DNA of 64,000 nt from Picochlorum sp. 'celeri' (lineage: Eukaryota; Chlorophyta; Trebouxiophyceae). A program made the translations under genes and the position numbers. Position 1 is the first letter of the stretch. Each line of letters opens with the position of its first letter. Positions 28,215 to 38,289 of this stretch are shown in pieces. The DNA is taken from NCBI GenBank assembly GCA_010909725.1, contig JAACMV010000003.1, positions 248,001-312,000 on the forward strand, read 5' to 3'. The notes under the pieces were generated by a model, which was not told the origin of the DNA, made no database searches, and was given only the letters and a program-made list of their open reading frames with translations.

Positions 28215-28806
28215 GTTTTTTAATATCTATCAACGTATTTGATTGTCCATCGATAGCCAAACATGTCAACATTAACAACAGCAGCAGAGCAACTCCTTTT
28301 CTTTTGCTGAGCAAGGAATAAGGAATCTAGATTCGGAATCTTCTGTGATGGAAAGATTCCTGCCTTGTCCTAGAAGAACTCCAAAAATCCTACTCCTCTT
28401 CCAGCAAGCCTTTCATTTTTTTTATAATACCACTTGGTATTATATTTTCCTTCTACTACTGCTGCTGCTGCTTGAATTTCCATCCAATATCCATCTACCT
28501 CAATACATATATACCAAAATCAACCAAGACTAATTAGTCTTATAATGCATAACTCACATGAGATCATGCATTTTGAGAGAGCTTTCTCTCTCTCTTTCGA
28601 TATACATGGATCGACAATGCCTGCCGCAATGCTGTATGTCCAAACACCAATCATGTATATGCATTGATCATTGAAGGCCTCCAAATTACCTCCTCCTCCC
28701 CCAAAGCAAGCCCCAAAGAAACACAGCAAGGAAAAGGAATCATAAGTACTAGTTCATGTATGTCAGTTCAAAAAACCTATTATTAATAAATAAACTTTAA
28801 AAAAAA
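28215..28806. other. Divergent intergenic region (pyrophosphatase / SDF2)
   Basis: Holds two promoters. Features: a perfect 9-bp inverted repeat TATAATACC / GGTATTATA with a 4-nt loop at 28423-28444, CTGCTGCTGCTGC near 28460, and a GAGA/CTCT hairpin near 28577-28600. No gene is recognised. Confidence 0.5.
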
Positions 28807-29516
28807 ATGCGTGAAATACAACAATCAGTATCTTTCCTCGTATTATGCTGCCTTCTTTTGCAGCAGAATAGCCTTGCCTTGGCAGGCAAAGACGTTCCTC
28901 CAGTGCGTTTGCTCTTGTCGCTCTTCGTGTCCCCTTCTTCTCTTTAACGACTCCAACAACAAATATACAGGCAGTGACATGCGGTAGCATTGTGAAATTG
29001 AAGAATGAAAAGACTGGACACGTTCTTCACTCGATCGACGTCAACTATGGAACTGGAAGTGGACAGCAGGCGGTGATTGGATCTACCGCCTCAGATAGTG
29101 CGGATAGTATGTGGATTGTTCGATCTGACAGTGCAGACTGCCGTCAAGGCACTCCGATCAAGCAGAATCAGCTGATTCGTTTGCAGCACGTTCGCACAGC
29201 CAAGTGGTTGCACAGTCATCTGTTCCAGAGTCCCCTGTCTGGTCAGCAAGAAATTAGTTGCTTTGGGTCTGCAAAGCAGAGTGATACTGGAGATGTGTGG
29301 TCTGTTGAATGGGATGATGGCAAAAAGACGGCGTGGTTGAGAGACATGCCAGTGCGACTCAAGCACAAGGATACTGGGAGGTTCTTGTCCAATCACGGAA
29401 AGACCTATCCTCGTCCGATCCAGGGTCATTCGGAGGTGTTTGGAAGTTCAAAAAAAGGAAAAGAGCAGTTGTTTAGAGCTGGAGATGGAGTCTATTTTGC
29501 AGAGAGAGAAACGTAA
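28807..29516 (+). CDS. SDF2: Stromal cell-derived factor 2-like MIR-domain ER protein
   Basis: Exons 28807-28902 and 28971-29516 (68-nt GTGCGT...ACAG intron) give 213 residues, the usual SDF2 length. Exon 1 encodes a signal peptide (SVSFLVLCCLLLQQNSLALA); the splice joins GKDVPP to AVTCGSIVKLKN, the conserved start of SDF2. Three MIR motifs follow (HVLHSIDVNYGTGSGQQ; IRLQHVRTAKWLHSH with EISCFG; VRLKHKDTGRFLSNHG). SDF2 proteins work with ER DnaJ/BiP in glycoprotein quality control. No C-terminal KDEL is present; the end is AERET. The last 25 bp of coding overlap the 3' end of the convergent tRNA-thiouridylase gene. Confidence 0.93.
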
Positions 29517-30940
29517 GAGTCATCATGCATGATTGTTCCGCAGCCTAGGCATACAGAGTCTTCGTACAGCACGGCATACTGTCCTGCAGCGAGTCCCTGA
29601 TCAATGCCGTCTAATTCTATCATTAATTCATTCATTTCTTTTTCGTGTATTGTACAATCGTACATCTGAGGTCCGTGGCGGACTTTGCATTGAATCCGTT
29701 GTGACTGTGGGCGCATGGGTCCCAACCAATTCATGTTGACACACCGAAACCTGCGTCGAGTAGCCCTACTATCATCACTCGCGTTATAGTGACGTGATAT
29801 GTACACGGCATTGTTCCGGACGTCCTTTCTGGTCACATACCATGGTCCACCAGACAGGTGAATGCCCTTTCGCTGGCCAACAGTGTAGAACCAGTATCCA
29901 CCGTGATATCCTACGACACTGTTGGATTCTTCCTCCACCAAAGGCCCAGGCCATTCTCCTATATGCTCCCGTATAAACTCGTCGAATTTGACCTTGCCCA
30001 AGAAACAAATTCCCTGGGAATCCTTTCTGGATGTGTTGGGCAGTCGAGCACACATGGCAAGTTCCCTGACCTGTGGCTTTGTGAAACATCCCAACGGAAA
30101 CATGGCTTTGCAAAGCTGCTCCGGCTTTAAATTTGCTAAAAAATATGTCTGATCTTTGACGGCATCGGGAGTCAAGACCATTCTTCTTGTCTCATCATTC
30201 TTCTCGTCTACTCCTCGTTGAATTCGAGCATAGTGCCCAGAGGCAATCCTGTCGAATTCATCCCCATACTCGCGATCCAAGTATTCATAAAATGCTCCGA
30301 ATTTCACTCTGGAATTACACAGCATGTCAGGATTGGGCGTTCGCCCCGCCTTGACTTCTCCAATGGAATGATCAACCACACGATCCCAATACTCTGAACT
30401 CAAATGCACTGTTTTTAGAGGGACATCCAATGCATCACACACTGCATTACAGTATGCCAGGTCTTCTTCCCATGGGCACGCATCCCATGTATTTCGAAAG
30501 TCTTCTTGGAACCAAATCTGAAGGTAAAAAGCAGTCACCTCATGACCAGCTGCACGCAACAGAGCCAGTGCCACGCTACTATCCACCCCTCCACTCAGCA
30601 GCATGGCAATCTTGAGAGGTCGATTGTGTACACCAACTTCACATGTGTCACGGGCACCCGTATGCGTTTCCAACACGTGCTCAAGGCTCGTTTTTTCTCC
30701 CTGTTGTGAAGAAAAAAACTCCCCCTCTGTCGTCGTGGTACCCTGCCTTCCTTTGTCGTCAATATGCAACGTCTCAGCCTGCTTCAGGATACCCCATTCG
30801 TCATGTGTATTAGTACTGGAGTGTGATATGACCATTCTCGCATGGCCATTGTAACATTTGCTCGTTTTCTTGACGACTGTGAATGCCACATGCGACTGTG
30901 GCATGAATCTCTCTGCAAAGCGCAGGCGAGTTCCATCCAT
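29492..30940 (-). CDS. TRMU: tRNA-specific 2-thiouridylase, organellar (MnmA/TRMU)
   Basis: 482 residues. After a roughly 108-residue N-terminal extension, the PP-loop SGGVDSS (116-122) activates U34 as an adenylate. GRTPNPDMLCNSRVKFGAF holds the first catalytic cysteine (C208) and KDSQGICFLGKVKF the second (C312); sulfur passes through them to make 2-thiouridine at the wobble base of Lys, Glu and Gln tRNAs. The C-terminal beta-barrel ends near SVCLGCGTI. The extension suggests organelle import (mitochondrion or plastid), though it lacks a clean amphipathic start. The gene overlaps SDF2 by 25 bp tail to tail. Confidence 0.95.
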   Translation of the reverse strand: MDGTRLRFAERFMPQSHVAFTVVKKTSKCYNGHARMVISHSSTNTHDEWGILKQAETLHIDDKGRQGTTTTEGEFFSSQQGEKTSLEHVLETHTGARDTCEVGVHNRPLKIAMLLSGGVDSSVALALLRAAGHEVTAFYLQIWFQEDFRNTWDACPWEEDLAYCNAVCDALDVPLKTVHLSSEYWDRVVDHSIGEVKAGRTPNPDMLCNSRVKFGAFYEYLDREYGDEFDRIASGHYARIQRGVDEKNDETRRMVLTPDAVKDQTYFLANLKPEQLCKAMFPLGCFTKPQVRELAMCARLPNTSRKDSQGICFLGKVKFDEFIREHIGEWPGPLVEEESNSVVGYHGGYWFYTVGQRKGIHLSGGPWYVTRKDVRNNAVYISRHYNASDDSRATRRRFRCVNMNWLGPMRPQSQRIQCKVRHGPQMYDCTIHEKEMNELMIELDGIDQGLAAGQYAVLYEDSVCLGCGTIMHDDSYVSLSAK

Positions 30941-31131
30941 GGTTTCAAATACATGTACTATCTATAATGTCATCTTATTCTTATGGTATCTGACGCCAAT
31001 ACTGAAACTTGAATGACATTTTTTATATTCCAACCTACGGAAAAGATGAGAAACCGCAGGCCAAGTGTATTCTCAATCGCCCCATTCATTCCTCCAATGT
31101 ATCCTCAGAAATTAAAACAAACTCTATAATA

Positions 31132-32169
31132 ATGAATTGTCTTCATCCGCAGAGCGGAATCAGGATGCTGTCCGCTCAAAAAGCAGGCTGGGCGTATCGA
31201 CACACATGTGTCGAGCAGCAGCTGCTGCTGTTGGATGGGCATCCAAAGGCACGATGCATGGCACGCAGTCATAAGGCATATGTAGTTTCTAGATATAACA
31301 GATCGGTCACCAATGTGCGTGCTGGCGGCGAGGCTCTCTCGTCTGCTGCTGGCCCTGACGACGGTGATACGAATTCTACCGAGGGTAGAACAGGATCACT
31401 GGTGGTGCTCAAGGCATCCGTGATAGCTGCTGCTGCTGCTGCTCTTCTTATGCTGATTGCCCCACAACCAATCATGGCATTTCTGTACAGTTGCAAGGAA
31501 TTCTTGACCACGTCTGTGCTGGCAAAATCTGGATTTTTTGCATCTCTGAGCTTGATATTTGCATCTGAGATTGGTGACAAGACATTTTTCATTGCAGCAT
31601 TGTTGGCAATGAGGTATGGGAGAGTACTCAGTTTCTTAGGATCAGTAGCATCTCTGAGTTTGATGACTGTCATTTCTGTGATTATTGGGTTTGCTGTGCA
31701 ACGTGTTCCAGCAGTGGTGGAGTCTAGTGAAGTTGTAGGTCAATATCTCAGTGCAGCATCGCTACTGTACTTTGGCATTCGCTCTCTCCACGCTGCAGCC
31801 ACGCAAGACGCGACCACCTCTGGGGAGGAGTTTTCAGAGGCAGAAGAGCAGGTTGCTTCTGCTGAAGAGTCTGGAAGTATTCAGAAGAGTAATTTGAGGA
31901 ATAATTGGGCGGCATTCATGGAGATTGCTGGGTTGATATTTGTTGCTGAATGGGGTGATCGGTCCATGCTGGCGACGATTGCATTGGGGGCTGCGCAGTC
32001 TCCGATTGGTGTTGCGGGAGGTGCCATCATGGGGCATGCTGTGGCGACATTGATTGCTGTGCTTGGAGGAGCTGCTCTGTCAGACAGTATTAGTGAGCGC
32101 ACAGTGAATGTGATTGGGGGGGCCTTGTTCATTCTGTTTGCCATTGCGACAATGATGGGCGTATTTTAA
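31132..32169 (+). CDS. GDT1/UPF0016 (TMEM165/PAM71) cation transporter, plastid-type leader
   Basis: 345 residues from the ATG at 31132 (MNCLHPQSG); the frame is open further upstream without ATG. An approximately 100-residue Ser/Arg/Ala-rich leader precedes the membrane part, as in chloroplast PAM71/CMT1. The two family motifs E-x-G-D-[KR]-[TS] are present as EIGDKTFF (E146) and EWGDRSML (E273), each in the first helix of a three-helix half, separated by an acidic loop. The family moves Mn or Ca against protons; plastid members supply Mn to photosystem II. Plastid location is inferred from the leader. Confidence 0.92.
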   Translation: MNCLHPQSGIRMLSAQKAGWAYRHTCVEQQLLLLDGHPKARCMARSHKAYVVSRYNRSVTNVRAGGEALSSAAGPDDGDTNSTEGRTGSLVVLKASVIAAAAAALLMLIAPQPIMAFLYSCKEFLTTSVLAKSGFFASLSLIFASEIGDKTFFIAALLAMRYGRVLSFLGSVASLSLMTVISVIIGFAVQRVPAVVESSEVVGQYLSAASLLYFGIRSLHAAATQDATTSGEEFSEAEEQVASAEESGSIQKSNLRNNWAAFMEIAGLIFVAEWGDRSMLATIALGAAQSPIGVAGGAIMGHAVATLIAVLGGAALSDSISERTVNVIGGALFILFAIATMMGVF

Positions 32170-32200
32170 TATATATCAATAGCTGTAATAATAAGAAGAA

Positions 32201-33463
32201 TTATGGGAGTACATGTGTACGAAGAAGAAGCTCGCACAAGACGGTATCTGAAGAGTCACAATGGAGCTGGTTGTGGGGTATGGTCAGCTGGGTGCACATG
32301 TTGAGTGAGAGCAAGACCGCGCCTCGATTCAGCACATGACGTTTCGACGATGCATCATCATCATCATCATGTGATGCTGCAGTCGCATGATGTTGCACAA
32401 ACGTACGGAATTCATCGGTCAACACGCTCGCTTTTTTACCCGTGTCGTGCCTTGTTTGTGTGTATAGTGATAGTTGCCTGCAATCATGGCTGTGGTCCCC
32501 TGTCCAACGGCACACAGAGGGCCCTCCTTCATCGTCATGCGCCTGCTGTGTAGTATTGAAGAAGAACACAGCTCTGACTGATGTATTCACATCGTCAATA
32601 TGGCGTCCTATGACGAGCGTACACTGGTCAAACAGTTCAAACTCTGACTGATCTGTGAATGGATTACCACCAAACCCTACAGGATACGGGCTCTTCTTGT
32701 CGGTAATGACGTGAGCACTGTGTGTACAGCGTGTTCCTGAAAATGCCTTGACACAAGTACATCTGTTGGATGCGCAGATACCATGAGGTACAGAACCCTC
32801 AGCTCCACCACAGTCAGAATCCCTCTGGCACAAGACTGGTTCTGGGTCTTTTCCCACAACACTGCTGTATGTCGATGTGCCCTCCTGCATCAACTGACGC
32901 CAATAGATTGACTCTGAATTCTCCAACCACCTCGCTCTCGCATGCTCTCGCGCAATCCTTCTTTTCCGTGCCTCTGTTTCTGTAAAAATCCTCTTCTCAA
33001 TGGCCATCACCCTAGCATCCTCCACCAACTGCTCCAGCTTTTCTTCCAACCGCGCATTCCGTTGTATTTTTGTACTCGATATGGAATTTGTATCAAATCG
33101 AAACAACCCCGCAACCGATTGAATATTGAACCGATGTTGCTGTTCTTCCTCTCCTACCAACGACACCTGCAACACGCCACCATCCATCTCAGCATCATCA
33201 TTGTTGAAAACCATACAAAAGAATACATCTTTTCTTCGTACATATAAATACACTATATAGCTGAGACACACAACACATATTCCAAGCAGCGGAGAGAACA
33301 ACGACCAACGACCAACCATACTCTCCTCCTCTGCCCGTACTACTGCGCTCTTTCTAGTTAGTGCACCATTATTATGTATTGATAGCACCCTCTCCTTGAT
33401 CCTTTGATATATATTTTTGTAATTAACTACGAATACGGTAGTGGCGTTTTTGGGCGGATCCAT
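32201..33463 (-). CDS. Single-pass membrane protein with an EGF-like domain, unknown function
   Basis: 420 residues. A hydrophobic helix at about 54-75 (LFSPLLGICVVCLSYIVYLYV) without cleavable signal suggests a type II membrane protein. A basic, Glu/Arg-rich coiled-coil segment (RNARLEEKLEQLVEDARVM, EARKRRIAREHARARW) follows. Around residue 225 an EGF-like module is visible: CQRDSDCGG, GICASNRCTCVKAFSGTRC, six cysteines in EGF spacing. The remaining 150 residues have scattered cysteines and an Asp/His-rich stretch. Architecture recalls secretory-pathway or surface receptors, but I cannot name the family. Its stop lies 31 bp from that of the convergent GDT1 gene. Confidence 0.68.
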   Translation of the reverse strand: MDPPKNATTVFVVNYKNIYQRIKERVLSIHNNGALTRKSAVVRAEEESMVGRWSLFSPLLGICVVCLSYIVYLYVRRKDVFFCMVFNNDDAEMDGGVLQVSLVGEEEQQHRFNIQSVAGLFRFDTNSISSTKIQRNARLEEKLEQLVEDARVMAIEKRIFTETEARKRRIAREHARARWLENSESIYWRQLMQEGTSTYSSVVGKDPEPVLCQRDSDCGGAEGSVPHGICASNRCTCVKAFSGTRCTHSAHVITDKKSPYPVGFGGNPFTDQSEFELFDQCTLVIGRHIDDVNTSVRAVFFFNTTQQAHDDEGGPSVCRWTGDHSHDCRQLSLYTQTRHDTGKKASVLTDEFRTFVQHHATAASHDDDDDASSKRHVLNRGAVLLSLNMCTQLTIPHNQLHCDSSDTVLCELLLRTHVLP

Positions 33464-34035
33464 GCCACCTATGAAAATGCTGGCATCATCCCTCTAGATG
33501 AACAAAACATGCATCCACCTATTATTATGATGGCTTCAACCAACAGAGTCCCATGCCTGGTATGGTTGACCTTCACCGCCATCTGCTGGATACCTCCACT
33601 GTTCATTCTGATGCCGTCAGTGAATACTAACATGGACTAGTACAGCACCACATGGTGATGATTGCAAGGGATTTTTTTCCTGCTTAATTAGCAAACAAAA
33701 AACAAGACAAGAATGTCTTTCTGCGACTCATTGCCAACAGCAACCCCAAAATCTAATGTTTTACATACCGTTTATTGTCATATAGATATTCGTATACGCA
33801 TCAGAGTAGCCAATAAAAGAGTATTGCGTTTCTAGGGAACAACATGTTTTAATCATAAAAACACATTGTTTGAACCCCTTCAGACAGTACCCGCCTCGCG
33901 TGACTGATAGAAATATATTACCTACATAGATGACGCCATCAGATCCATTAGGGGGTAGATAGAGCAGAGTCAAGGCATTCTTTTGTTGACTGACATCGTA
34001 TCAACAAGCGAGTCGCGTGTGCTTTTTTTATTGCG
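33464..34035. other. Divergent intergenic region
   Basis: Lies between the EGF-like membrane protein and the mitochondrial carrier. A short open frame (about 33510-33640, MHPPIIMMASTNRVPCLVW) encodes a 43-residue hydrophobic peptide, but nothing supports it as a gene. No RNA structure was found. Confidence 0.4.
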
Positions 34036-35253
34036 ATGGATCCTCAGCAGAGTCATTCAAATTCTGAAGAAAATTCTTCATCGTACAGCAGCAGTAAATC
34101 AAATTACCCGGCTGTGTCACTGGGGGAGGTGTTGAGGAGGTTTGGGTTGGCCCGACCAACACAGCCTCGTTTTCCAGAGACGACAACATCGAATCTATCT
34201 GGGAGTGCGCAGACCTATGGGAATCTATCAAGAGATGAAATATATAGTTCAGGTAGCCCACCTCGGTCAGACCATCAGGGCGTACCAGAGCAGGATGACT
34301 ACAGAATAGTACTGGAAGAAGAAGAAGGAGACTACCAGTATGATGACGAGGAAGAAGAAGAAGAGGAAGAAGAGGAGCAGGTGGGCTTCATGTACCCATC
34401 TCGTACTGTGAAATTGCTTCTTGCCGGGGGCCTTGCTGGTGTTGTGAGTAGAACAGCGACGGCACCGCTGGATAGATTAAAAATGCTGTTGCAAGTGAAT
34501 GATGCAGAAAAGCGAATGACAATGAGAGAAGGCCTCAGGTATATGGCGAGAGAGGGGAGTATCAAGTCTTTTTTCAAAGGAAATGGTACAAATGTTATAA
34601 AGATTGCACCAGAAACTGCCATCAAGCTGACGATGAATGATATTTATAAAAGAATAATTGCATCTGACCCAGATGAGATTACTCCTCCGCAGAGAATGGC
34701 TGCTGGTGCGTTGGCTGGTGCAACAGCGCAGGCAATCATCTATCCCTTGGAATTAGTGAAAACACGGCTTGCCGTGTGTCACGCTGGCACCTACTCTGGC
34801 ATAGTTGATTGCGCAACAAAGGTGTTAGCGCAGGAGGGGTGGCGGTCCTTTTACAGAGGTCTTGTCCCTTCCATGATGGGGATCCTTCCGTACGCCGGCG
34901 TAGATATTACCGTATTTGAACTCTTGAAGGAGCATTTACTTGATCAGTACGACGGTATGCCACCGCCTCATTCGATCCTGTGCGCGGGAATGCTGTCCAG
35001 CAGTCTTGCTCAGTTCTCAGCATACCCCCTTGCCCTCGTGCGCACTCGTCTGCAGGCACAAGGAATCGGTGGCAAGCCATTAAAGTATAATGGAATGGTG
35101 GATGTGTTATGGAAAACATATAAGAAGGAGGGATTTAGAGGACTGTATAAAGGATCCATGACAAATTTAGCAAAATTGGCCCCAGCTGCTGGCATCAGTT
35201 GGTTTGTGTTTGAAGAAACAAAGGTCCTGCTGGGCCTGAGCATGCGCTCGTAG
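34036..35253 (+). CDS. Mitochondrial carrier (SLC25), ATP-Mg/Pi-carrier-like
   Basis: 405 residues. The N-terminal 110 residues are disordered, Ser-rich then strongly acidic (run of Glu at about 105-120), with no EF-hands. The carrier domain has three repeats, each with the Px[D/E]xx[K/R] signature: APLDRLKML, YPLELVKTRL and YPLALVRTRLQ (the last with Ala in place of the acidic residue), and GxxxG-type second signatures. Wording such as FFKGNGTNVIKIAPETAIK and GLVPSMMGILPYAGVDITVFE is closest to the SCaMC/APC group that exchanges ATP-Mg for phosphate across the inner membrane. Lack of the Ca-binding half would make it calcium-independent. Confidence 0.88.
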   Translation: MDPQQSHSNSEENSSSYSSSKSNYPAVSLGEVLRRFGLARPTQPRFPETTTSNLSGSAQTYGNLSRDEIYSSGSPPRSDHQGVPEQDDYRIVLEEEEGDYQYDDEEEEEEEEEEQVGFMYPSRTVKLLLAGGLAGVVSRTATAPLDRLKMLLQVNDAEKRMTMREGLRYMAREGSIKSFFKGNGTNVIKIAPETAIKLTMNDIYKRIIASDPDEITPPQRMAAGALAGATAQAIIYPLELVKTRLAVCHAGTYSGIVDCATKVLAQEGWRSFYRGLVPSMMGILPYAGVDITVFELLKEHLLDQYDGMPPPHSILCAGMLSSSLAQFSAYPLALVRTRLQAQGIGGKPLKYNGMVDVLWKTYKKEGFRGLYKGSMTNLAKLAPAAGISWFVFEETKVLLGLSMRS

Positions 35254-35501
35254 CAATAATACTCATGACAACAATGGTAACAACAACATTTCACAAATAT
35301 GTACATGTATGTAGAGAGATGATTTCTTCCTTGATGCCATCTTCTTCTTCTGTGCCAACACAAGTTGTATTGGGATTCTTAAGAAGAAGAAGACATCAAG
35401 GAGAGAGATGAGGGCAGATTCGATTCTTGAATAGAACCGATCGTTGCCCTCTTCCCCCCACGCAGCGCTATATTTGAATATTTTTTAAAAATAAAGCTAC
35501 A

Positions 35502-36622
35502 ATGGAAACGGCATCACGCTCTACTCGGAGTTTGACTCCGTCTCTTGTGTTGCGCCATGGGCCTTCTCCGCAACAATGTCTGGGAAGAGTACAGAGAACC
35601 CATAGGATCGGGCCACGTGGGCATACAAAATATAGAATTGAATCGATTGCTGCTGCGGCTGCATCATTTCCGAGTAGTAGCGATGATGACGCTCCTCAGC
35701 TGGACGTGGAGGACCCACGAGGTACGTGTCTGTATTAGTATTCCATGGGATTCTGGATGCATATCATTCTCCTTGTTCATTCTGATGCGTATGCAGGTGG
35801 TCTGATGAAGATTGTTGCGACGATTCGAGGAATCTGCTTTTATCTGACAACGTTTGCATTTGCCTCACCTCTGTTTGTGGTCATGTTGGCAGTGTACCCC
35901 TTTGTCCTCATGTTTGATAAATTCAGGTACGACCATGACCAGCACGTTATGTTCTACAATGTATATTCTGTCTCACAACACATGTGTGGTGTGTATGCAG
36001 GAGACGAGCAGAGCATGTTGTCAATACATTGTGGGCTAAACTGACAACCTTTTTGTACTACCCTGTGAAAATACGCGGTTTAGAAAACTTACCAGCTGCT
36101 GACGAGCCTGCCGTGTTTGTATCAAATCATGAGAGTTTCTTGGATATTTATACCTTGTTTCACTTGGATAGGGATTTCAAGTTCATCTCCAAGACGTCAA
36201 ACTTTTTGATTCCCATTATTGGGTGGAGCATGTTTCTTACCGGGCATGTCATGATCAATAGGATTGATAGAAAGAGTCAGATTGCGTGCTTGAAAGAATG
36301 CGGAAATTTGCTTCTACATGGGGCTTCTGTGTTGTTCTTCCCAGAGGGAACTCGAAGTAAGGATGGCAAGATGCATGGGTTTAAAAAAGGAGCATTTTCT
36401 GTTGCTGCCAAAGCAAAGGTGCCAGTGGTGCCAATCACGCTGAAAGGAACAGGTGATTTAATGCCAAATAAAAAAGAATATTTGTTATATCCGGGGAATG
36501 TGGAGGTGATTATCCATCCTCCTGTTCCACCAGCTGATGCAGACAGTATGATGAGTCAGGCATTTGAAGCCATTGCTGGGGCACTGCCTCCAGAAAAGAT
36601 TGCTCCGGATGCAAGAGAGTAG
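35502..36622 (+). CDS. 1-acyl-sn-glycerol-3-phosphate acyltransferase (PlsC/LPLAT)
   Basis: Exons 35502-35721, 35797-35926 and 36001-36622 (introns 75 and 74 nt, GTACGT/GTACGA...TGCAG) give 323 residues. The first 75 residues are Ser/Arg/Thr-rich, probably a plastid or mitochondrial leader. One hydrophobic segment (GICFYLTTFAFASPLFVVML) precedes the acyltransferase domain: motif I NHESFLD (the HxxxxD catalytic pair), motif II region GWSMFLTGHVMINR, motif III FFPEGTRSKDG, and motif IV VPVVPITLKGTG. It transfers an acyl chain to lysophosphatidate, making phosphatidate. The leader suggests a plastid enzyme. Its stop lies 73 bp from that of a convergent carrier gene. Confidence 0.92.
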
Positions 36623-36695
36623 TAGTATCTGTCTCTAATGAATATAATTTTTCTTTGTATGTGATGAAGCCAAACAAAATATACGAATCAATCAA

Positions 36696-37758
36696 TCAAA
36701 GGCCAAATTTGGCTTCCCACTTTGGAAGCGCAGCCACAAACACCAATGTGAGGGTTGCGTGAGGGGCAATACGAATCAAATACGTTGGGAATCCTGTGTA
36801 GAATTTGAATGGACCACCTTCCGCAAAGGTCTTCAGAGCGCAGTCGATGGCTCCACTGTATGGCATTTTGCCATTGGCATCTGGCTTCATCTTTTGCAGC
36901 TGTGTCTTGACATAATCAAATGGCAGACTGCATGCTGATGCAGCAAATCCTGCAAGCATGGCTCCTCCCAAAACATTACCAGTAGATCCCTTTTCGAGTC
37001 CAACAGACTCCAACATCTCCTTCGCCTGGTCATTTGTTGCAAGCATTCCCATGTTGAGTGCCATGGCTCGTACAACAGTTGGTGTGGCTCCTGTGAAGAG
37101 TCCTCCAACTCCTTCCTCTCTGACAATACGAACAAATGCATCACCGACACCCTTGTAGTTACGTCTCTGGTCAGCAGGCAAGGACGTATCGGCCTGCATT
37201 CTCAACAAGGTCAAATCTGCCGGGGTACCTACAAGGGCACCCAAACCTCCAGCTGCAAGTCCACATGCAGCCTTCTGCCACAAAGGCACTGGCTTTCCTT
37301 CGTTCGCAGCAATAGCCATATTTGACAAGTTATTATAAATTCCGAGACGAGCAGTGGTGTAGGTTGCCTGGCGAAGAAGTCCAGCACTCAAACCTCTATA
37401 CAAAGAGCCTACACCTTGAGTCTTGATCATATTTGTCGCCACTCCAAACTGCATGCGCGTATAATTCATGACATGAATTAGTATACCAAGGAAACAGAAA
37501 CAAGGAGTCGTTATGATCAGGAACATGATGAACACCACCACCACCCAAGAAGAAGAAGAAGAAGAAGAAAAAGTGCTGGGTGGGTAGGGCAATAGTGATA
37601 CATGCACGTACAGGTCCTCCTGTGTCTCCCAATTGGAGGCGAACTTTAACCATATCAATAGGCTGAATAATCGCGGTCGACATCATTCCTGAAAGTCCTC
37701 CATTGACGTATGGCTTGGCCATTCCCCAGGCAGACACTTGATTCTTGGTATCAGCCAT
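36696..37758 (-). CDS. Mitochondrial 2-oxoglutarate/malate-type carrier (SLC25A11-like)
   Basis: Exons 37612-37758 and 36696-37448 flank a 163-nt phase-0 intron (GTACGT...TGCAG) that contains a GAA/TTC trinucleotide run. The 299-residue product has three carrier repeats with PIDMVKVRLQ, PADLTLLRMQ and PFDYVKTQLQ. LYRGLSAGLLRQATYTTARLGIY and the PADLTLLRMQAD wording are characteristic of the oxoglutarate/malate carrier, with dicarboxylate and uncoupling proteins as near relatives. It would exchange 2-oxoglutarate for malate across the inner mitochondrial membrane. Confidence 0.93.
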
Positions 37759-38289
37759 CTTTATTTCTCAGCCTGGATAGGTAACAGATACCCATTAATT
37801 CATCAAATCATGTACATATATGTTACTTATTGGGATCAGATCTCATGATACGCGTCTCCCCGCCCTGCCAGCAATAAGCCCTCTAATCTGCTGGTCGGCG
37901 ATGACAGATATACTCAACGTACACGTTGTGATGAATACTTTTACGTATTAAAATAAATGTAGATGATTGAATAAATTAAAATACACCACTGCTGAATGGC
38001 GTAGGGGCTGATAGGATTCGGTCGACCAGGGATCTCTGACGACGATTCAGATCTGAATGCATCTAGATGCAGGCTCTCAGGATACTGATCAGTATACACC
38101 ATGATGTCCGTACTTTGTTGTTGAGACTGAACATTTGTACTCTTGATATATACAGCGTTTGCTCATACAGTCCAGATGTTGGCACATGGGAATGAGATGG
38201 ATTCTGTGATAATTGTTGTTCACTGAAGTTTTCATGTGAAGACCACCATCATTGTCATCAGAACTCTCTTCATTATGGGCATCAGATGA
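37759..38289. other. Intergenic between carrier and ankyrin gene
   Basis: Promoter of the carrier and 3' flank of the second ankyrin gene, both on the minus strand. No open frame or structured element stands out. Confidence 0.4.

Noticed and set aside
32341..32560. His-rich plus-strand frame in the EGF-like gene region
   Set aside because: The histidines come from CATCATCAT opposite the Asp-rich stretch of the real minus-strand gene.
33510..33640. 43-residue hydrophobic open frame (MHPPIIMMASTNRVPCLVW)
   Set aside because: Vaguely recalls small LITAF-like membrane proteins but has no cysteine knuckles or supporting context.
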